Shown here: piece by piece, positions 1 through 13,195 of the stretch
Layout of the letters: each line of letters opens with the position of its first letter
How positions within the stretch are numbered: position 1 is the first letter of the stretch
Assembly: GCF_964204865.1 (NCBI RefSeq)
Contig: NC_135257.1
Location: 13,414,151 to 13,478,150, forward strand
Origin: Styela clava
Lineage: Eukaryota > Chordata > Ascidiacea > Stolidobranchia > Styelidae
DNA: 64,000 bases
Reading direction: 5' to 3'
The notes under the pieces: model-generated
Database searches by the model: none
What the model was told of the DNA's origin: nothing
Seen by the model: only the letters and a program-made list of their open reading frames with translations
Position numbers and translations under genes: made by a program

Positions 1-66
1 AGTTTGATCCGAGTGGAAATGTGGGTTGGAAGTAATGAAAGCTTGCAATTATGAATTGTCTACAAT

Positions 67-2257
67 CAGGGTTGTCCAAAATGAATCGAATATCATAGTA
101 TTCGAATACCTTTTCGGCTGATTTTCGAAAAAATTCGAATAGTAGCCACTTTTCGCCGTAAACGTGGTGTTTCGTTTTACGGGAATCTTCGAACGACTTT
201 TTACGCTGTCTCACGTATTGTAATGACGATGAAATAGAATCGGCACTTTGATTGTTTATATTCTGTGCGATCGTACGTCGCATAGTGTTGCGACACATTT
301 GCACGTTTGCGTGGGTGGACATTGCCGACATTCGTCTACGAGGCTTTTAATTTACAAATTCATTTCCTTCACGTCGAAAAATTGACAATTACCGCTTTTC
401 TATGCCCAATTTTTTGGCCTGATTTTTTTTTGGAGGGCGTCTAATTGAGAAAGTATGTTTATTTTATTTCTATGTGGCCTGCTTATTAGTCTTCTCAAGC
501 ATGATTTGTGTAACCTTATATTTGGGTCTTAGGGTCTGCCAATCATGATATTTAATCGCAGGCCGGTTATCGTTACTTTAAAGAGAAACATGGCCACCGA
601 GTGAAAGTGATTTGTGACCCTTTCGTTTTGCCGATTCAGCAGAACACGACAGGGACAGGAAAACACAGCTGTGAAATAACCCGTGGACGTACAGTGTAGT
701 ACTTATCACATTTCAAAATTATTTTAACATTCGGGTTAATAGGTTGTCCAAAATGATTGCCGCTTTACAACTTAAATTTACCGCTCAATTGTTAAAAATA
801 GTTAATTCTGTGAGTATGATTCTACCAAACTAACATGATCTGGTTCTAAGCATAAAATTATTAGCGCATATCACAGGGACACATTTTTCTACCAGTCTTA
901 TTGGAGGCCTATATGGAAAAAAAACTTTTTTGAGTGCTAAAAATAGACATCGTCCTATTTGCCATGTGGACTTATTAGCCGGGAATGACGGTATTTATAG
1001 CCGTCATTGTTACGATATCCAATAAATTGGCACAAGTTGGAAAAACAAGTTGATTTATTAGAAAATAATTTCTGGCAAATAATTCTGATAACGATAGTTA
1101 AAAGTATCGATCCTTTACCAGGATGATTTTTTGTTGCGCAAAATAATCCAATCCTTGACTTGTACCAGCATTTAAAATGTCATGTCGTATTAATTTAATT
1201 CCGTTCAACGTAACTCATTGTTGTATGGACAATCTGTGGACATAAAATGTGTGGTAAACTGACCGATATTATTAAATATTGATTCCTATTTTCATATTGA
1301 GAAAATAATGAAAGTATTAATACCAAATACCACGGGTATTTGTGGACATGAAATACGTGGTAAACTGCCCAATTATATTTAATTTTGGATTCGTATTTAC
1401 AAAATAATAGAACTATTATAATTCTAAAATGCAACGGCGATCTGTGGCCTTAAAATGTGTGGTAAACTGCCCGATTTACCAACATTTGAGTTATGATTAT
1501 AGAACTAAATTAACACGGTAAGGCATTTTAAATAGTGGTATCGGTCATGGATTCGAATATTTTACGCAGCACAAAATCATCCTAGTAAAAAGTCCATACT
1601 TTTAAATACAAATCAATGGCAACCATTATCCAAATTAGTTCCCAAAAAGCGGGATAAAGTATAAATTCTTTCTCCGACTTGTGACAATTTTTTCGTGAGT
1701 GCGAAAATAAGAATCAAGAACTAATTATATTCGGCACAATATCACGGCAATCTGTGGACATAAATTGTGTGGCAAACTCGCGATTAATATTAATTTTTGA
1801 TTCCTATTTTTGTATTTACAAAATACAACGGCGATCTGTGGACTTAGAAAAGTCGGAAAAATAACTTATACTTTATCCCGCTTTTTGGCAAATAGTTTGG
1901 ATAATGGTTGATATTTAAAAGTATGGGCGTTTTACTAGGATGATTTTGTGTTGCGCAAATATTCAAATCCATCACCGATACCACTATTGCCGTATTAATT
2001 TAATTCTGTTAACATGACTCAAGGTATATAAAATATATAATGCAATAATCTGCAAATATGAAATGCCTGGTAATATAACTAGGTTGTAACTTGTAGATAG
2101 CAGTTATTCCATCGCTTATTGTATGGAAATTCCTACATACATTTAGATAAGCTTCAATTAGTGAATTTTATTTTCGAAGTATTCGAAATTTCATATTCGA
2201 AAAAAATAATTTCGAATGTATTCGAAATAGTGAACTATTCGGTATTGGCCATCCCTG
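67..2257 (+). mobile_element. hAT-like non-autonomous DNA transposon, complete, with 8-bp target duplication
   Basis: The ends are short inverted repeats: cagggttgtccaaaatg on the left, and ggtattggccatccctg on the right, which reads cagggatggccaatacc in reverse. An identical 8-bp flank, tctacaat, lies at 59-66 and 2258-2265. An 8-bp duplication with CAGGG-type ends is typical of the hAT superfamily. Just inside the ends are AT-rich blocks built on ttcgaa/attcgaat. The interior carries several diverged copies of a roughly 110-bp module centred on ctgtggacataaaatgtgtgg (about 1225, 1320, 1440, 1750 and 1830). There is no transposase reading frame, so it would need a helper element. Relatives lie at 38650-40236 and 58075-59659 in the same orientation. 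Confidence 0.85.
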
Positions 2258-2265
2258 TCTACAAT

Positions 2266-3401
2266 TCTGAAGATATGCTCACAATCTCCGATCTTAGCAA
2301 AAATTGTATGAAACCAATAATAATAAAAGTTATTCCGTTTACAATAAGTTATCTTTCATTCTATACACTAAGCTTAGCAGATACCTTTATAACGGAACTT
2401 CAATGCATGAGCCTCCAAAAGATATTTCCCCAAGTTTCTTAGTGCCTATCCAGCAATTGGTTAAAAATTATTCAAGAAAGCATGGAGCTTCTAATCCATT
2501 TTACCCTCATTGGTATAAAACAATTCACGTGTAGTTGTGTATATTTTATCAAGTGCATGATTGAATCCAAGTAATGATAGAATATAGAAATGCAATTCTT
2601 AAGAAAGAAAAAAAAACTTTGATCTGTACTTGTCATCCAGATAAAATACTCAATTATCAAAGGTTTATCAGTAATAAGCACAAAATATTTATATATTGGA
2701 GGTAAAATAGAATAACATTTATCTATATGGTGAATATATTGATGAATATATTAGACTGCATTCATGCTAAAGGGAAAATCTCAATTGACTGGCTTGAGAA
2801 ATAACTGCACTTCAAAGAATATTGGATTTGATACGCAACAGTGACCCACATGATGTGGTAGGCAAAATTATAGAAAAGATATAATGAATCACTGGCTTTA
2901 TTTATGAGGAAAGACTTTCGTTTGAACAGGTCCGTACAGAAGTATACCATAATGACATAAAAAAAATTGATAATCAGATGATAACTTGAGACTTGACCTT
3001 ATCAGCCCATACCGGGGTGTTCGATTCCCACCTCAATAAGTGTTCGAAATTTGTTTGTGAAGGCAGGGTTTGGCACCAAGAATCAATGAGTGTTGTCATA
3101 AGTGGAGAGTGGGTACTTCAGATAAAAAATTGGGCTGGTGCTGATACTTGTAATTTGGGGCAGGTTTAAACAACATGCTTTACTTAGTTGCTTCATTCAA
3201 AATTCTCGGAAGCACGTAAAATACAGTTGGAGCGCTAAAATAATGTCCAAAATGCACTTTTTAAAAGTATTAATGCATTTTCTAATATATAATAAGAAAC
3301 TGAACGCATCATTTCAGAAGAAAATGAAACCGGAAAAGATTAAGATAATGAAACCTGGGAAGACCCAAATCAGACACCCTAGCATACATAGCTCACACAT
3401 A
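2266..3401. other. Intergenic and 3' flank of the SH3BP5-like gene
   Basis: AT-rich sequence with no supportable gene. A possible minus-strand AATAAA poly(A) signal for the SH3BP5-like gene lies at 2897-2902, about 500 bases past its stop. A B-box-like gttcgattccc at about 3018 suggests an old tRNA-derived repeat but is not enough for a call. Confidence 0.4.
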
Positions 3402-6400
3402 TTAAAAATCCTGTATATAACCATCAAATCCACCATCTCGGATGCTACCTGTGTCAGAACCAGTATCGTTGAGATACATAAGGTCGTAAGGATTATATTG
3501 ATATCTTAATGATTTTACAACTCCTTCTGTTTTTGATTCAGCAACTGTTGACTTATTTTTTGATTCCTTCGTTTTTGTTGTAGCAGCCTCCTGGCGCAGA
3601 ATGTCTTGCATTGGTTTCGGTAAGACGGACGCGTAAGGATTCTCAGCCCCGACACCCATTCCTCTTTCTGCCAGTGAGTCAAGTGCTATAGATGAGCCCT
3701 CTCCATCACCAGATTGTCTGATGGACGAAAGAGCGTCAGAGTAGAACTGACGAGCTTCTAATAATTTGACTTCAAGAGAATTCAGCTTCTTTGTAATCGC
3801 CTGAACAAAAATTGAGAATGATAAAAAATAAAATAGGCTTGATTTCTTTTTGAAACCAAATTAGCACAAAAGCTGATTTGCATTGAATTTTAATAAAAAA
3901 ATTTCTTGCGGTAAAAGTAAATTTTTTGTAAAGGTCATTTCCTTTGTACAAATAAAAAATTTGCAGTTTATACATACATAACCATCAATTCTACTTTTTA
4001 GTAAAATAAGTATGAAGCGAAGCAAACATTATCAAATTTTCATTTATTGATAGCTGCACCCAAAAACCAGCATTGATTGTGGTCTTAATAAGAGTATTAA
4101 TCAAATATGAAGACCAAGAAGTTCGTCAATATCAGCTTAGATTGGAACATTGTTTACAAGCATGATCAAGTATTGAAATGCAATCACAATACAGTACATG
4201 AGTACATGCATATTTGTTTGTCAGTATATTAGAAACAATACCTCAAGTTTAATTTGAAAATCCTGCTGGACTTCGAAATAAGGTTTTGCCTTGACAATAT
4301 TTCTCTGTAAAGTAACTTGATATTTGTTTTTATCATCTTCAGCAGCTTTAAAAATTCCAGCAGCTTTCATGTGAATTCCGTGTATATAATCTTTTTCTCT
4401 TGATGCTTCGTTTACCTGAATTACAATTAATTAAAGGTAATGCCTAATCTAACAGTGGTTCCCAATCTGTATAAAATGGGGATTCATTATTGGATGATAA
4501 CACCAACCAACCATAACTGCTGAACATCTATCTCCTCCTCGTAACTCATTTTGGATTTCTCATACCTCCTTATTATTGCTTGCCTATGCAAGGATTTTAA
4601 CGCTATCGCAAAAATTGTAATCGTGAATAAAATTCTTACAGCTGTCTCAATTATTTGAAAATTAGAAATCAGAATCATTTGAAAATTAGAATCAGAAGAT
4701 TGCGAACAACTGATCTGGGGCTCGCATCCTTTTACACAGGTAAATTAGTGAGAATAAAAAAATCTTCACGGACTGGTAATGTTTAATGTTAACAGTCAAG
4801 TCCTAGTGGATAAAACAGAACAGTATGTATAGTTTTTTGTTCAGAAAAGCAGGTATATATATTTGAAACAAGTAATTCATATGCCAAACGGATGACTTAT
4901 TTACTGCATTGTTCCTGATCTGTATATGAAAAAAGTTTGATCAAGAATATAAATTTCTAATAAGTCAAGTTCCAACACACAAAGAGTTGGTTAATTGTAA
5001 ATAATGCAGCAGTGGCTGCTTGTCTAGGGCATTGTTCAGAGCGGAATCACCTCAAATTACTTAGATTACTTAAATTCAAATTACCTTTGAAGTTGCTTGG
5101 TTCAACATTTCCTGCCACGTTGTATCAAACTTATCCGATGATAAAGACAGACGTTCTTCTGCGACTCGAACCATATCTCTTCCTGCTTTCTGAAGGTTAA
5201 CTGCTCTTTTATACCTAATGGCAGCCTGCTGGGTCTCCATTTGCGCCTGTCAATACAACAGTATTCAAAAAGGTTATATTTACAAATAAATCTCTTTCTA
5301 CAAAAATCACAGTTGACAGAGTCCATAGACTCTAAAAAAATTAGGTACGGCACATCACTACAGGTTTGGTTCATGGTATGCGACTGAATTTCATTTCTTA
5401 TTATATTAATACGACTTAGGGATGTGGAGTCGGAGTTGAAGTTTGTCATGTTTCCATTGGATGGAAGACCGGATGGGAAACGCTGAACTTCCTAGAGACG
5501 GTAGTAGGAATTTGAGACATTTAATGATGATAATCAATGTCAAAATTTCTAACAGAAGTTTGAAAAATTAACTTGGCTAGGCGTTTTGTAACCTCTATTA
5601 AAAGAATGCTTGGATATGGCAAAGTTTTTTATCGTCAGAACTTCCGTGGGATTACAGAACTGGAATCGAGGTCAAAATTTCCCCGGGACCCCCACAGCCT
5701 TGACATTACCTATTAATAATAAATTAAATTAACCGCTGAATGACTGGATGAGGGATGGGATTTCAATCCCCGTATGGCCATACAGCTTCAAGAAAATCTC
5801 AAAATGTATCTGTGTATGTATTTGTTTATGATGGAACCCAATCTCACCTTTCTTGCTTTCATGACTGAATCGAAGTAGGGTCTTGCTCTTTCTACACAAT
5901 TACCGAGACTTTGTGAAATTTCTTTCAACTTTCGAGAATATTCTGTCATCATAGTTCGATATTTTGCTCTTGTTGACTGAAAGTATAATAAAGTGTACTT
6001 CAAGACATAAATGATTGAAAATGTATAAATATGAATTTGTAACTTGATGAGAAATAATAGTGTAAAGAGGAACAGCCATGCAAAGGTCTCAACTTTATGG
6101 GAATCACTACTCAGTACTCACTATTTACAGATACTGATCTTGTTATTTTACATTGAAATATTTTTTAACAAAATTATAATATCAAACAAATCTCAATAAA
6201 ATGATATGGTTGTTAGGTTCATATCAAAAACTACACAGGACACGGTGCCTGTCAGAGTCCACTAGAATCAGTTTATGCACTTTGTGGGAGCAAAGGTGAC
6301 TTATGAAATTTGTCTTACTTCATGGAATAACCTTTCTTATTCTCTATAGCAGGGATTTAGAGTTGAATTTTATGTTGTGGTAAACAAGGCTTCAGATCTG

Positions 6401-9400
6401 CAAAATTCTGTGTCTATCTGGCATATATTTTTTTTTATACAAAATATAATTTGCATTTTTTATCACAGCCATACATAAAATCAAGACTTAGTGAAAATTG
6501 TTTGTGAAATGAACTATGAATTAGAAAATCAATAGTTCAAACTTTGAATAAATAAAACACTACTACGTGGAAAACAAAATAGAACGTTATTATATTATAT
6601 TAAGACAAAATATCCAAACAACATACATCTAGTTGAACTTCGAGTCGTGTGATACTATCGTGAGAACGTTGTAGTTTCTCTAAATCTGATTGTAAGTTTT
6701 TAGTTGCAGGAGTTGAATAGGAAGTCAATGTTGATTCAGGAATACTCTGTATGTCGGTCAAACTATCAACTGAACCAGATCTTTGTAAAGTTGGATTCTT
6801 ACGAAGATCATCAAGCTTCAAATAGAAAAATTTTGATTATAAAAAATTGAAATACCAAAATACCGGAAGCGGAAATACACGAATACCAAGATTCACTCTA
6901 TAAAACGAAAATCAATATGAAACAATTATATTAAAAATAGACTTTAGTACAATAAGGTAAGACAAATCCCCAATGACATAGGAAAACCTAAATTATAAAG
7001 GTTAGTTCACATATTACACCCAGTCACATGTACATATGTGTCAAAGTTCCATACTGAATAGATAAGCAAAAAATAACAGAACTATCAGGTGGAGAGATAC
7101 CTAAAATTTTTTTTATGTTTTGTAGCATTTAAGGGGTTTAAAATAAAATTGCTGAAAGTATTATTCATATTGTTCATATGTGGCTAGATATAAAAATGTC
7201 AGAAAAACATATAATTATTTGCATCTGGCTAAAGGATCATAATTCTTATTTCACAGTATCAACAAAAAAGTATCCATACAGAAGTCTTCTAATAAGCAAT
7301 CTGAATTTCAATTAATCCATACAGAAAACAAAATTTGATATTTGAAAACACAGGACATACCAGGCTTAAAAAAAAAATTGTGAAATTTAAATTATAAACA
7401 AATGTGATTTGCAGACAATGTTTAAGGCTGAACCAAACAAGATAATACATTCAATCACAAATCAGGTAATATGTAACCAAGATTAAATGAACTCATAAAA
7501 GGAATGTGGAAAATTACCCTGTTATGATTATAAACCTAAAGAAAATGAAAAAAAAAAAACCCAAAGAAACAAATTTGTGTCACTCAACAGTGGATCGAGA
7601 AAAATGAGATTGATAAAAGTGTAGACAGATACAAAATCAGCAAAAATCTTATGAATTTGTGCATTCTTTATGCTAAATTTAAAATCACACTGAACATAGA
7701 CCAGTTGGTAATATCATCAGATATAAAATTCACCTTGGTTTTATAAAGAGGTTGCAATTAGTAATGCAACAACCCAATTCAAGCTGAGGAAACGTATAAG
7801 TCATAAGTGAATTGCTTTCTTTTTATTGAAATCAATCAATTATCATCATTCAATTATTATTCTCCTATGAATACATTGCTTGTACTGGACTCTGTCTGTC
7901 CATTGGTAATCAATATGTATCAAATCCAAGTTTTCATTGACATTATTATAACTTGTGAGAGTACGATTATTGATGGACGGTATGGTATGACAATATTATC
8001 AATCAATAGACCTGCCAGGTAAATCTGAGATGGGTTAGAAAATTTCCCCTATGAATTCGCCCTTCTATGAAAATATTAGGTTTCCAAAATTAAGATGATA
8101 ATTGCTTTGTTGCAAAATAATAATATAACCACCATTAATAATAATTTTCATTATCCATTGATAGTTTGATACTAATGTAATATGTCATATTACGATTGTC
8201 ATAAAACAAATCAATTTTACAATATAAAACATTTACCGTATTTACAAACTGTCTAAATTTTTTCATTATAAAAGCATATTTTGTTGTATTTGATGTGTAT
8301 TGCATATTGTCACAGAGTTTGGAAGGATTAGAATATTTATTGAACACAACAACTATCAGGTTATCTCAATTAAAAAATGAGGTATTTAAGAAAAAAAAAT
8401 TCTGAAGGAATAAGTCATATTCACTGATTATCATTCTAGAAGAAAGTGAAGTTTTTACTACAGTAAGTTTTGATTGTACGATGAAAAAGTAATGTATATT
8501 GAAGATATATCGGAGGATATTCAAATGAAAATATATTCTAAATTATTCATCAGCTAATGAGACATAATTGAACATTTTTCAAGTACTAATGTAATGACCC
8601 ACTTTATAGATTGATAAGCAAATATGCATGTAGACTAATCGACAATAAATTAAAAAAACAGCTTCAGTCTAAAGCACAAACATGCACTTATTTATTCATA
8701 AAATTTTATCAGGTCTAACTTTTTAGCAAATAACCAAATTTAAATGTAGCTATCTGCACAACCATATATGTACTTTTGACTATTTATAGATGCCTAAAAA
8801 GGCTAATAATAAACAAATTGCATCATTGTGATATACCGGTCTTATATAGTACCCCGAGGCAAAAATACGTTGCATATCAGATGTATTTCAACTTATAGTT
8901 GTGACTTGTGAGTCATAACTAGCACACCCAGAATATAGGATTAAATAAAATCCACATTATATTTTATTCGAAAAATGGGGCAGTATAAAAATTGGGTTAT
9001 AAGTGTTGGCCACATACAGAACAAGGCCTCCTATAATAGATTTAAAAATAACATGATGAAGAAAAATAAGTTTAAGCGAGACATCTAACAGCTATCATAC
9101 TGTGATGTAACTGTGAATTGTAATCACATCTTTGATGCCCTGAGGTTACAAATGATTGACTTCACAGTTCAAGCATTTTAATGACCCTAATAAATTATCT
9201 TTTGCTTGATATACTTGAGTTTTCGAATACAAAAAAAAACATTATCAACGACTAAATTCTAATGAAACTAGTAACTACCTTAAATATCATAAAGCTAAGT
9301 TTCAAACTTCCATAAATCATGATGGATGAATGCATATGGATATGATGATTACTAATACCACCCATGCATCAAAGTTCAATTCATTAGCTAGTGTGCCATA

Positions 9401-11258
9401 GTTGAATCACACAATAGTAGTGTGATTCATCCTTGGCCCATCTGTGTTTAATGCATAAATCTAGAAACATCATTTAATGTAATCAAAGTAGATAGAAATT
9501 AGGGAAAAAATGTGGAATGATCAATACGATTTACCCGCAATGCATTAGAATTGAGTATCATAATTGCCCTTCTTACTCTAACGAAAGAAATGAAATGGAT
9601 TTAGCAAAAATATGAACAGTGATCCATCTCAATCAGTAATGTAATGGATCCATCTGTATTTGAACATAAACCAGCATGCTCATTAACTGCCATTGATACT
9701 TACAAAGTGAATGACTGAACGAATCGGGTGACGCTAAAATATAGACAAATATGAGTATTTTTCTACAAAATTTTTCCAATTTTTTTTCATATACCGGTAA
9801 ATACCAAATTTTTTTTATAGACCTTTTACTCTGAACAAGGCTCTGTACAAGGAGCTACTGCTTGTGAGAAAACACTTTATTTTGAATGGGACAGAATCTA
9901 TCCGATTTGTAGGTGACATGGGATATATACCAATTTAAAAAAATATATATGTAAACTATTAACATTGGATAAAAAAAAATATTTCATAAGTTTTTGACAA
10001 AATATAATATGTACAATGATAGTTTATTGCTTTTTGCTGCTAATTATTCAATTTTCAACCAAATATTAACGTTTCCAATACAGAGTCATGCTGGTTAAAA
10101 ATATGTTGAAAGTTAGTATTTGAACATTACACTCATTAAGGTACCGGTACATCAAATATAAAGGCAATATATTTTCAAACTGGAATCTTATATAATAGTT
10201 AAATTCACTACTGTCTGGGTTAATTACAAATAACATGATAATTATATATAAACCTGTGATTGTAGGTTGGTCAGTTTGTCCACACTGTCTATTCCACTAC
10301 AGCTAGATGATTGATGGAAACGTTTTTTGATGAATTGAAGCTCGGATGAAAGTTCACTATCAGGAGAAAAACAACTGAGTGTACTGAGTGTGTCATTTAA
10401 TTCTGAAGCAGCATCCATATCAGCAAGGTCGAGGAAGGACTTCTTGGAAGTTTCATATGACTGGATAAAAAAAAAATAAAGTTATAGAAAAAAAAGAGAA
10501 AAATTGTTCTAAATTAAACAGAAATGTTCTAAATTACAGAATTAAACATACAGATGCCCATTTGTAATAGCTCAAGTGCTCAGATGTGTTGCCTCTATTC
10601 AATCAATAGATAACATTACAGACTCATTCTTCCCCAAAAATAAGCATTATTTTCAGGGTTATGATGTACTGAAACTAATAATACACAACTTTACCTAATT
10701 TTTTTTACATAAATGATGCTTCATCTGATAAAATGATTTCTAAAAATGATACTAGTTTAATTTATATGAGATGCAGTTACCTGTAGATCGAGAAGCATTC
10801 TAGTATGATCATTGACTAAATTTTTTTGTTGCATCAAAAGTTCTTCAAGTTCTTGAGCAAGGAATACTCCCAATTCACTACACAGATATAACTCTTTTTC
10901 TTGTTTTTCATTTTCTTCTTCCAAATCATCAAAACACGATCCCTGTTGTTGATCTTGTAAAACAAAATAGAAAACACTGGCAAAAATATTCATAGTCAAA
11001 AATATCACAGACAGATTTATTGATAACTGAAATTTATTAACTCTGTACACAGATACAGTCAAAGTGCCTAACTTCGGACGAAACACATTAGCTGAAACTT
11101 CAATTGCTTACATCGCCAGCTATGTAAACATCTTCAGTTGCCAATTTTTCATATTAAAAATTCATTTCACCTGTAACTGCCCCCATCATATTAGAAGAGA
11201 ACTCATAGTTATTATTCAATGTTCTTTCTGGAATAAAGTCACAAGGAGCTTGATTCAT
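3402..11258 (-). CDS. SH3BP5: SH3 domain-binding protein 5 (SH3BP5/REI-1) family, putative Rab11 GEF; 8 exons, 506 aa
   Basis: Exons in coding order: 11258-11171, 10953-10781, 10460-10254, 6815-6627, 5976-5848, 5246-5085, 4415-4242, 3800-3402. All junctions are GT-AG and in phase. From about residue 200 the protein aligns along the whole SH3BP5 coiled-coil core. Landmarks include LEKLQRSHDSITRLEVQLD (family LEKLNQSTDDINRRETELE), TTWQEMLNQAT (family SAWQEMLNHAT) and KAKPYFEVQQDFQIKLE. Members of this family are exchange factors for Rab11, acting through a long V-shaped coiled coil. The C-terminal 100 residues are low-complexity and end GYIQDF. The first three exons (156 residues) are an acidic and Ser-rich extension with a helix around LYLCSELGVFLAQELEELL that I do not recognise from the vertebrate proteins. 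A missed small exon in the 3.4-kb fourth-exon boundary intron is possible. The start is the first ATG of exon 1. Which SH3BP5 paralogue it represents is open. Confidence 0.88.
4453..4712. mobile_element. Possible small hAT-type element in an SH3BP5 intron
   Basis: cagtggttcccaatctg at 4453 is matched in inverse by agattgcgaacaactg ending at 4712, with about 14 of 16 bases agreeing. The left end matches the common hAT terminal type. No clear 8-bp target duplication is visible, so this is weak. It overlaps intron sequence only. Confidence 0.3.
6816..10253. other. Large intron of the SH3BP5-like gene
   Basis: A 3.4-kb AT-rich intron with homopolymer runs and no coding signal that I can support. 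No inverted-repeat element with convincing ends was seen. Confidence 0.5.
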
Positions 11259-11967
11259 GAAGAAAAGTTGTGATACATCCATATTTGATAACCCTAACCT
11301 GCTATATAAAATCTGTAATATATATGCCAAAATATTTATATTATAGATTAGTTACATTTACTAGCCTACTATATACAGATATATTCTTGATTTTATGCGT
11401 ACCAGTATATATTATTTTCAATCCAATATAAGGAAAAGTGTTATTTGAAGCAAATGAAATTTGACAATGTAACGAAAAATATGTTCAATTCAATTACGAA
11501 TTATAGACAAAAATGTATTTTCGAACTAAATTGATTGAAACTTTTCTGCAACAACAATATAAAATACAGTTTTAACGATGAATGCAAATTTTCAAGTTCA
11601 AAGTTCTTGAATATGAAACACATACCGGTACTGTATTTGATTTTTCAAATCCGAAAATGTTTTTGCAAGGAAGTGAAAATAATACAAAGCTATATCAATA
11701 TGCCCTCCGTGACTGTTTTATAAACACTTTTACTACTATAAAACTTCCTGAAATTCCATAATACTGTAATATTGTCATAAAGCAGATATTGTATCTAAGT
11801 TCTGAAGTTAGGCAGGGTTGGCTGGTAGGGCAAATAAAAGAAGATTTGAATTATCTGGACTGTGTACTTTCACATCACAATGATCACCATGTCATATCAC
11901 TAATCAACTGTACGGTACCTACAGACCTACATGGCTTACAGATAGTTTGGAACCCACAGGCTGAAGT
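11259..11967. other. 5' flank of the SH3BP5-like gene
   Basis: AT-rich upstream region between the start codon at 11258 and the fold-back element. No TATA box or other site stands out enough to call. Confidence 0.4.
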
Positions 11968-12175
11968 ACCAAAGTTACCGTACCCCAGCCCACACTCGCT
12001 CAGCCCACACTCAGCCTGACGTCAAGGGGTTAACCAACTATTTTACTGACTTTATAAACGTAATTACATAAAAACTTGGTGACTCTGACAATATAGAGAC
12101 CATATCTGATATACACAACGCAAATACAATACCAAGCACGGCCCAGTTACCCCTAGTATGGCCTGACAAAAACGA

Positions 12176-12252
12176 GTGTGGGCCAGCGTCACACGAGTGT
12201 GGGCTACTGGCATCCCACGAGTGTGGGCTAGCGTCACACGAGTGTGGGCTGA
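12176..12252 (-). repeat. Subterminal minisatellite in the left arm
   Basis: Tandem copies of a roughly 20-bp module, gtgtgggctagcgtcacacga, with about four units here. The mirrored block in the right arm has about five, so the two arms have drifted in copy number. Confidence 0.75.
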
Positions 12253-12769
12253 CGTTCTGACAATGTTTCACCGTAAGTTAAGGCATCCTAAACGTTCACA
12301 GATTACTAAATTACATATATCCATGTTTAACTCAGCGCCAGAACCTCTCAAAGTCCGGCAATTGATGGCACAAAATAGCCACAATTGCCGGGAAAATGAA
12401 TCAAAATCAGCTGAACTATGATATCTCTAATCACTGTTGCCAGATATATAGGTGGACAAGCATGAATTCACAGGAAGGTTTCACAACAAAAAAAATTTAT
12501 ATTTAAGCGAAATATCAAACCTATTCATTTCCATCAATAAGAATGAGGTATGAACAAATCGAATCTGATTTGCACAAATACATCTTTTAGAATGAAGATT
12601 GAACAAGCAAATTCAAAAGCAAATTAAGTAACATTTACCCAAAGAGATACATTGTCTTGATGGCTTTGAAGTATGATTTCGGCACTTCTAATACTTTGTA
12701 CGCCATGTAATCGACTTATTACATTATATATCCAATTATACAACAAATAACGAAAAATTCAAAAATTCT

Positions 12770-13195
12770 ACCGGGGGGAAAGACTTTGAAAAAAAAAAAA
12801 TCTACCTATGTATAAAGATAATCCTATTTCCCGACAATGGTATTTTATGACAAAATGCAACAAAGAATTGAAACTTTTCTATTAATTTGTACATTATATA
12901 GTGAATTATCTTACAAATAGTAAAAAATGAAAAAAAATTTACCGGGGGGGAAAGACTTTAAAATAAAACCGGAATCTACCTATATCTGACGATAATCATA
13001 ATTCCCGATAATAGTATTTTATGACAAAATGCAACAAGAAATTGAAATTTTTCTATTTGTTTGTACATCACGAAATTTGCTTATTATATTATATAATGAA
13101 TTATCTTACAAATATCGAATATTAAAAAAATTCTACCGGGGGAAAGACTTTAAAATAAAACCGGAATCTACCTATGTCTAACGATAACGGCACTA
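12770..13195 (-). repeat. 193-bp unit array, left (inverted) arm
   Basis: Roughly two to three copies of the same unit as the right array but in reverse orientation. They are recognisable from the blocks accggggggaaagacttt, atctacctatgt, tattttatgacaaaatgcaac and acatcacgaaatttgc. Confidence 0.8.

Noticed and set aside
3010-3035. B-box-like gttcgattccc
   Set aside because: No A box at the right distance and no cloverleaf; possibly an old SINE fragment.
12038-12421. Proline/histidine-serine-rich ORFs mirrored at 15630-16031
   Set aside because: Identical peptides arise from the inverted arms and the ctcacac minisatellite; there is no independent coding evidence.
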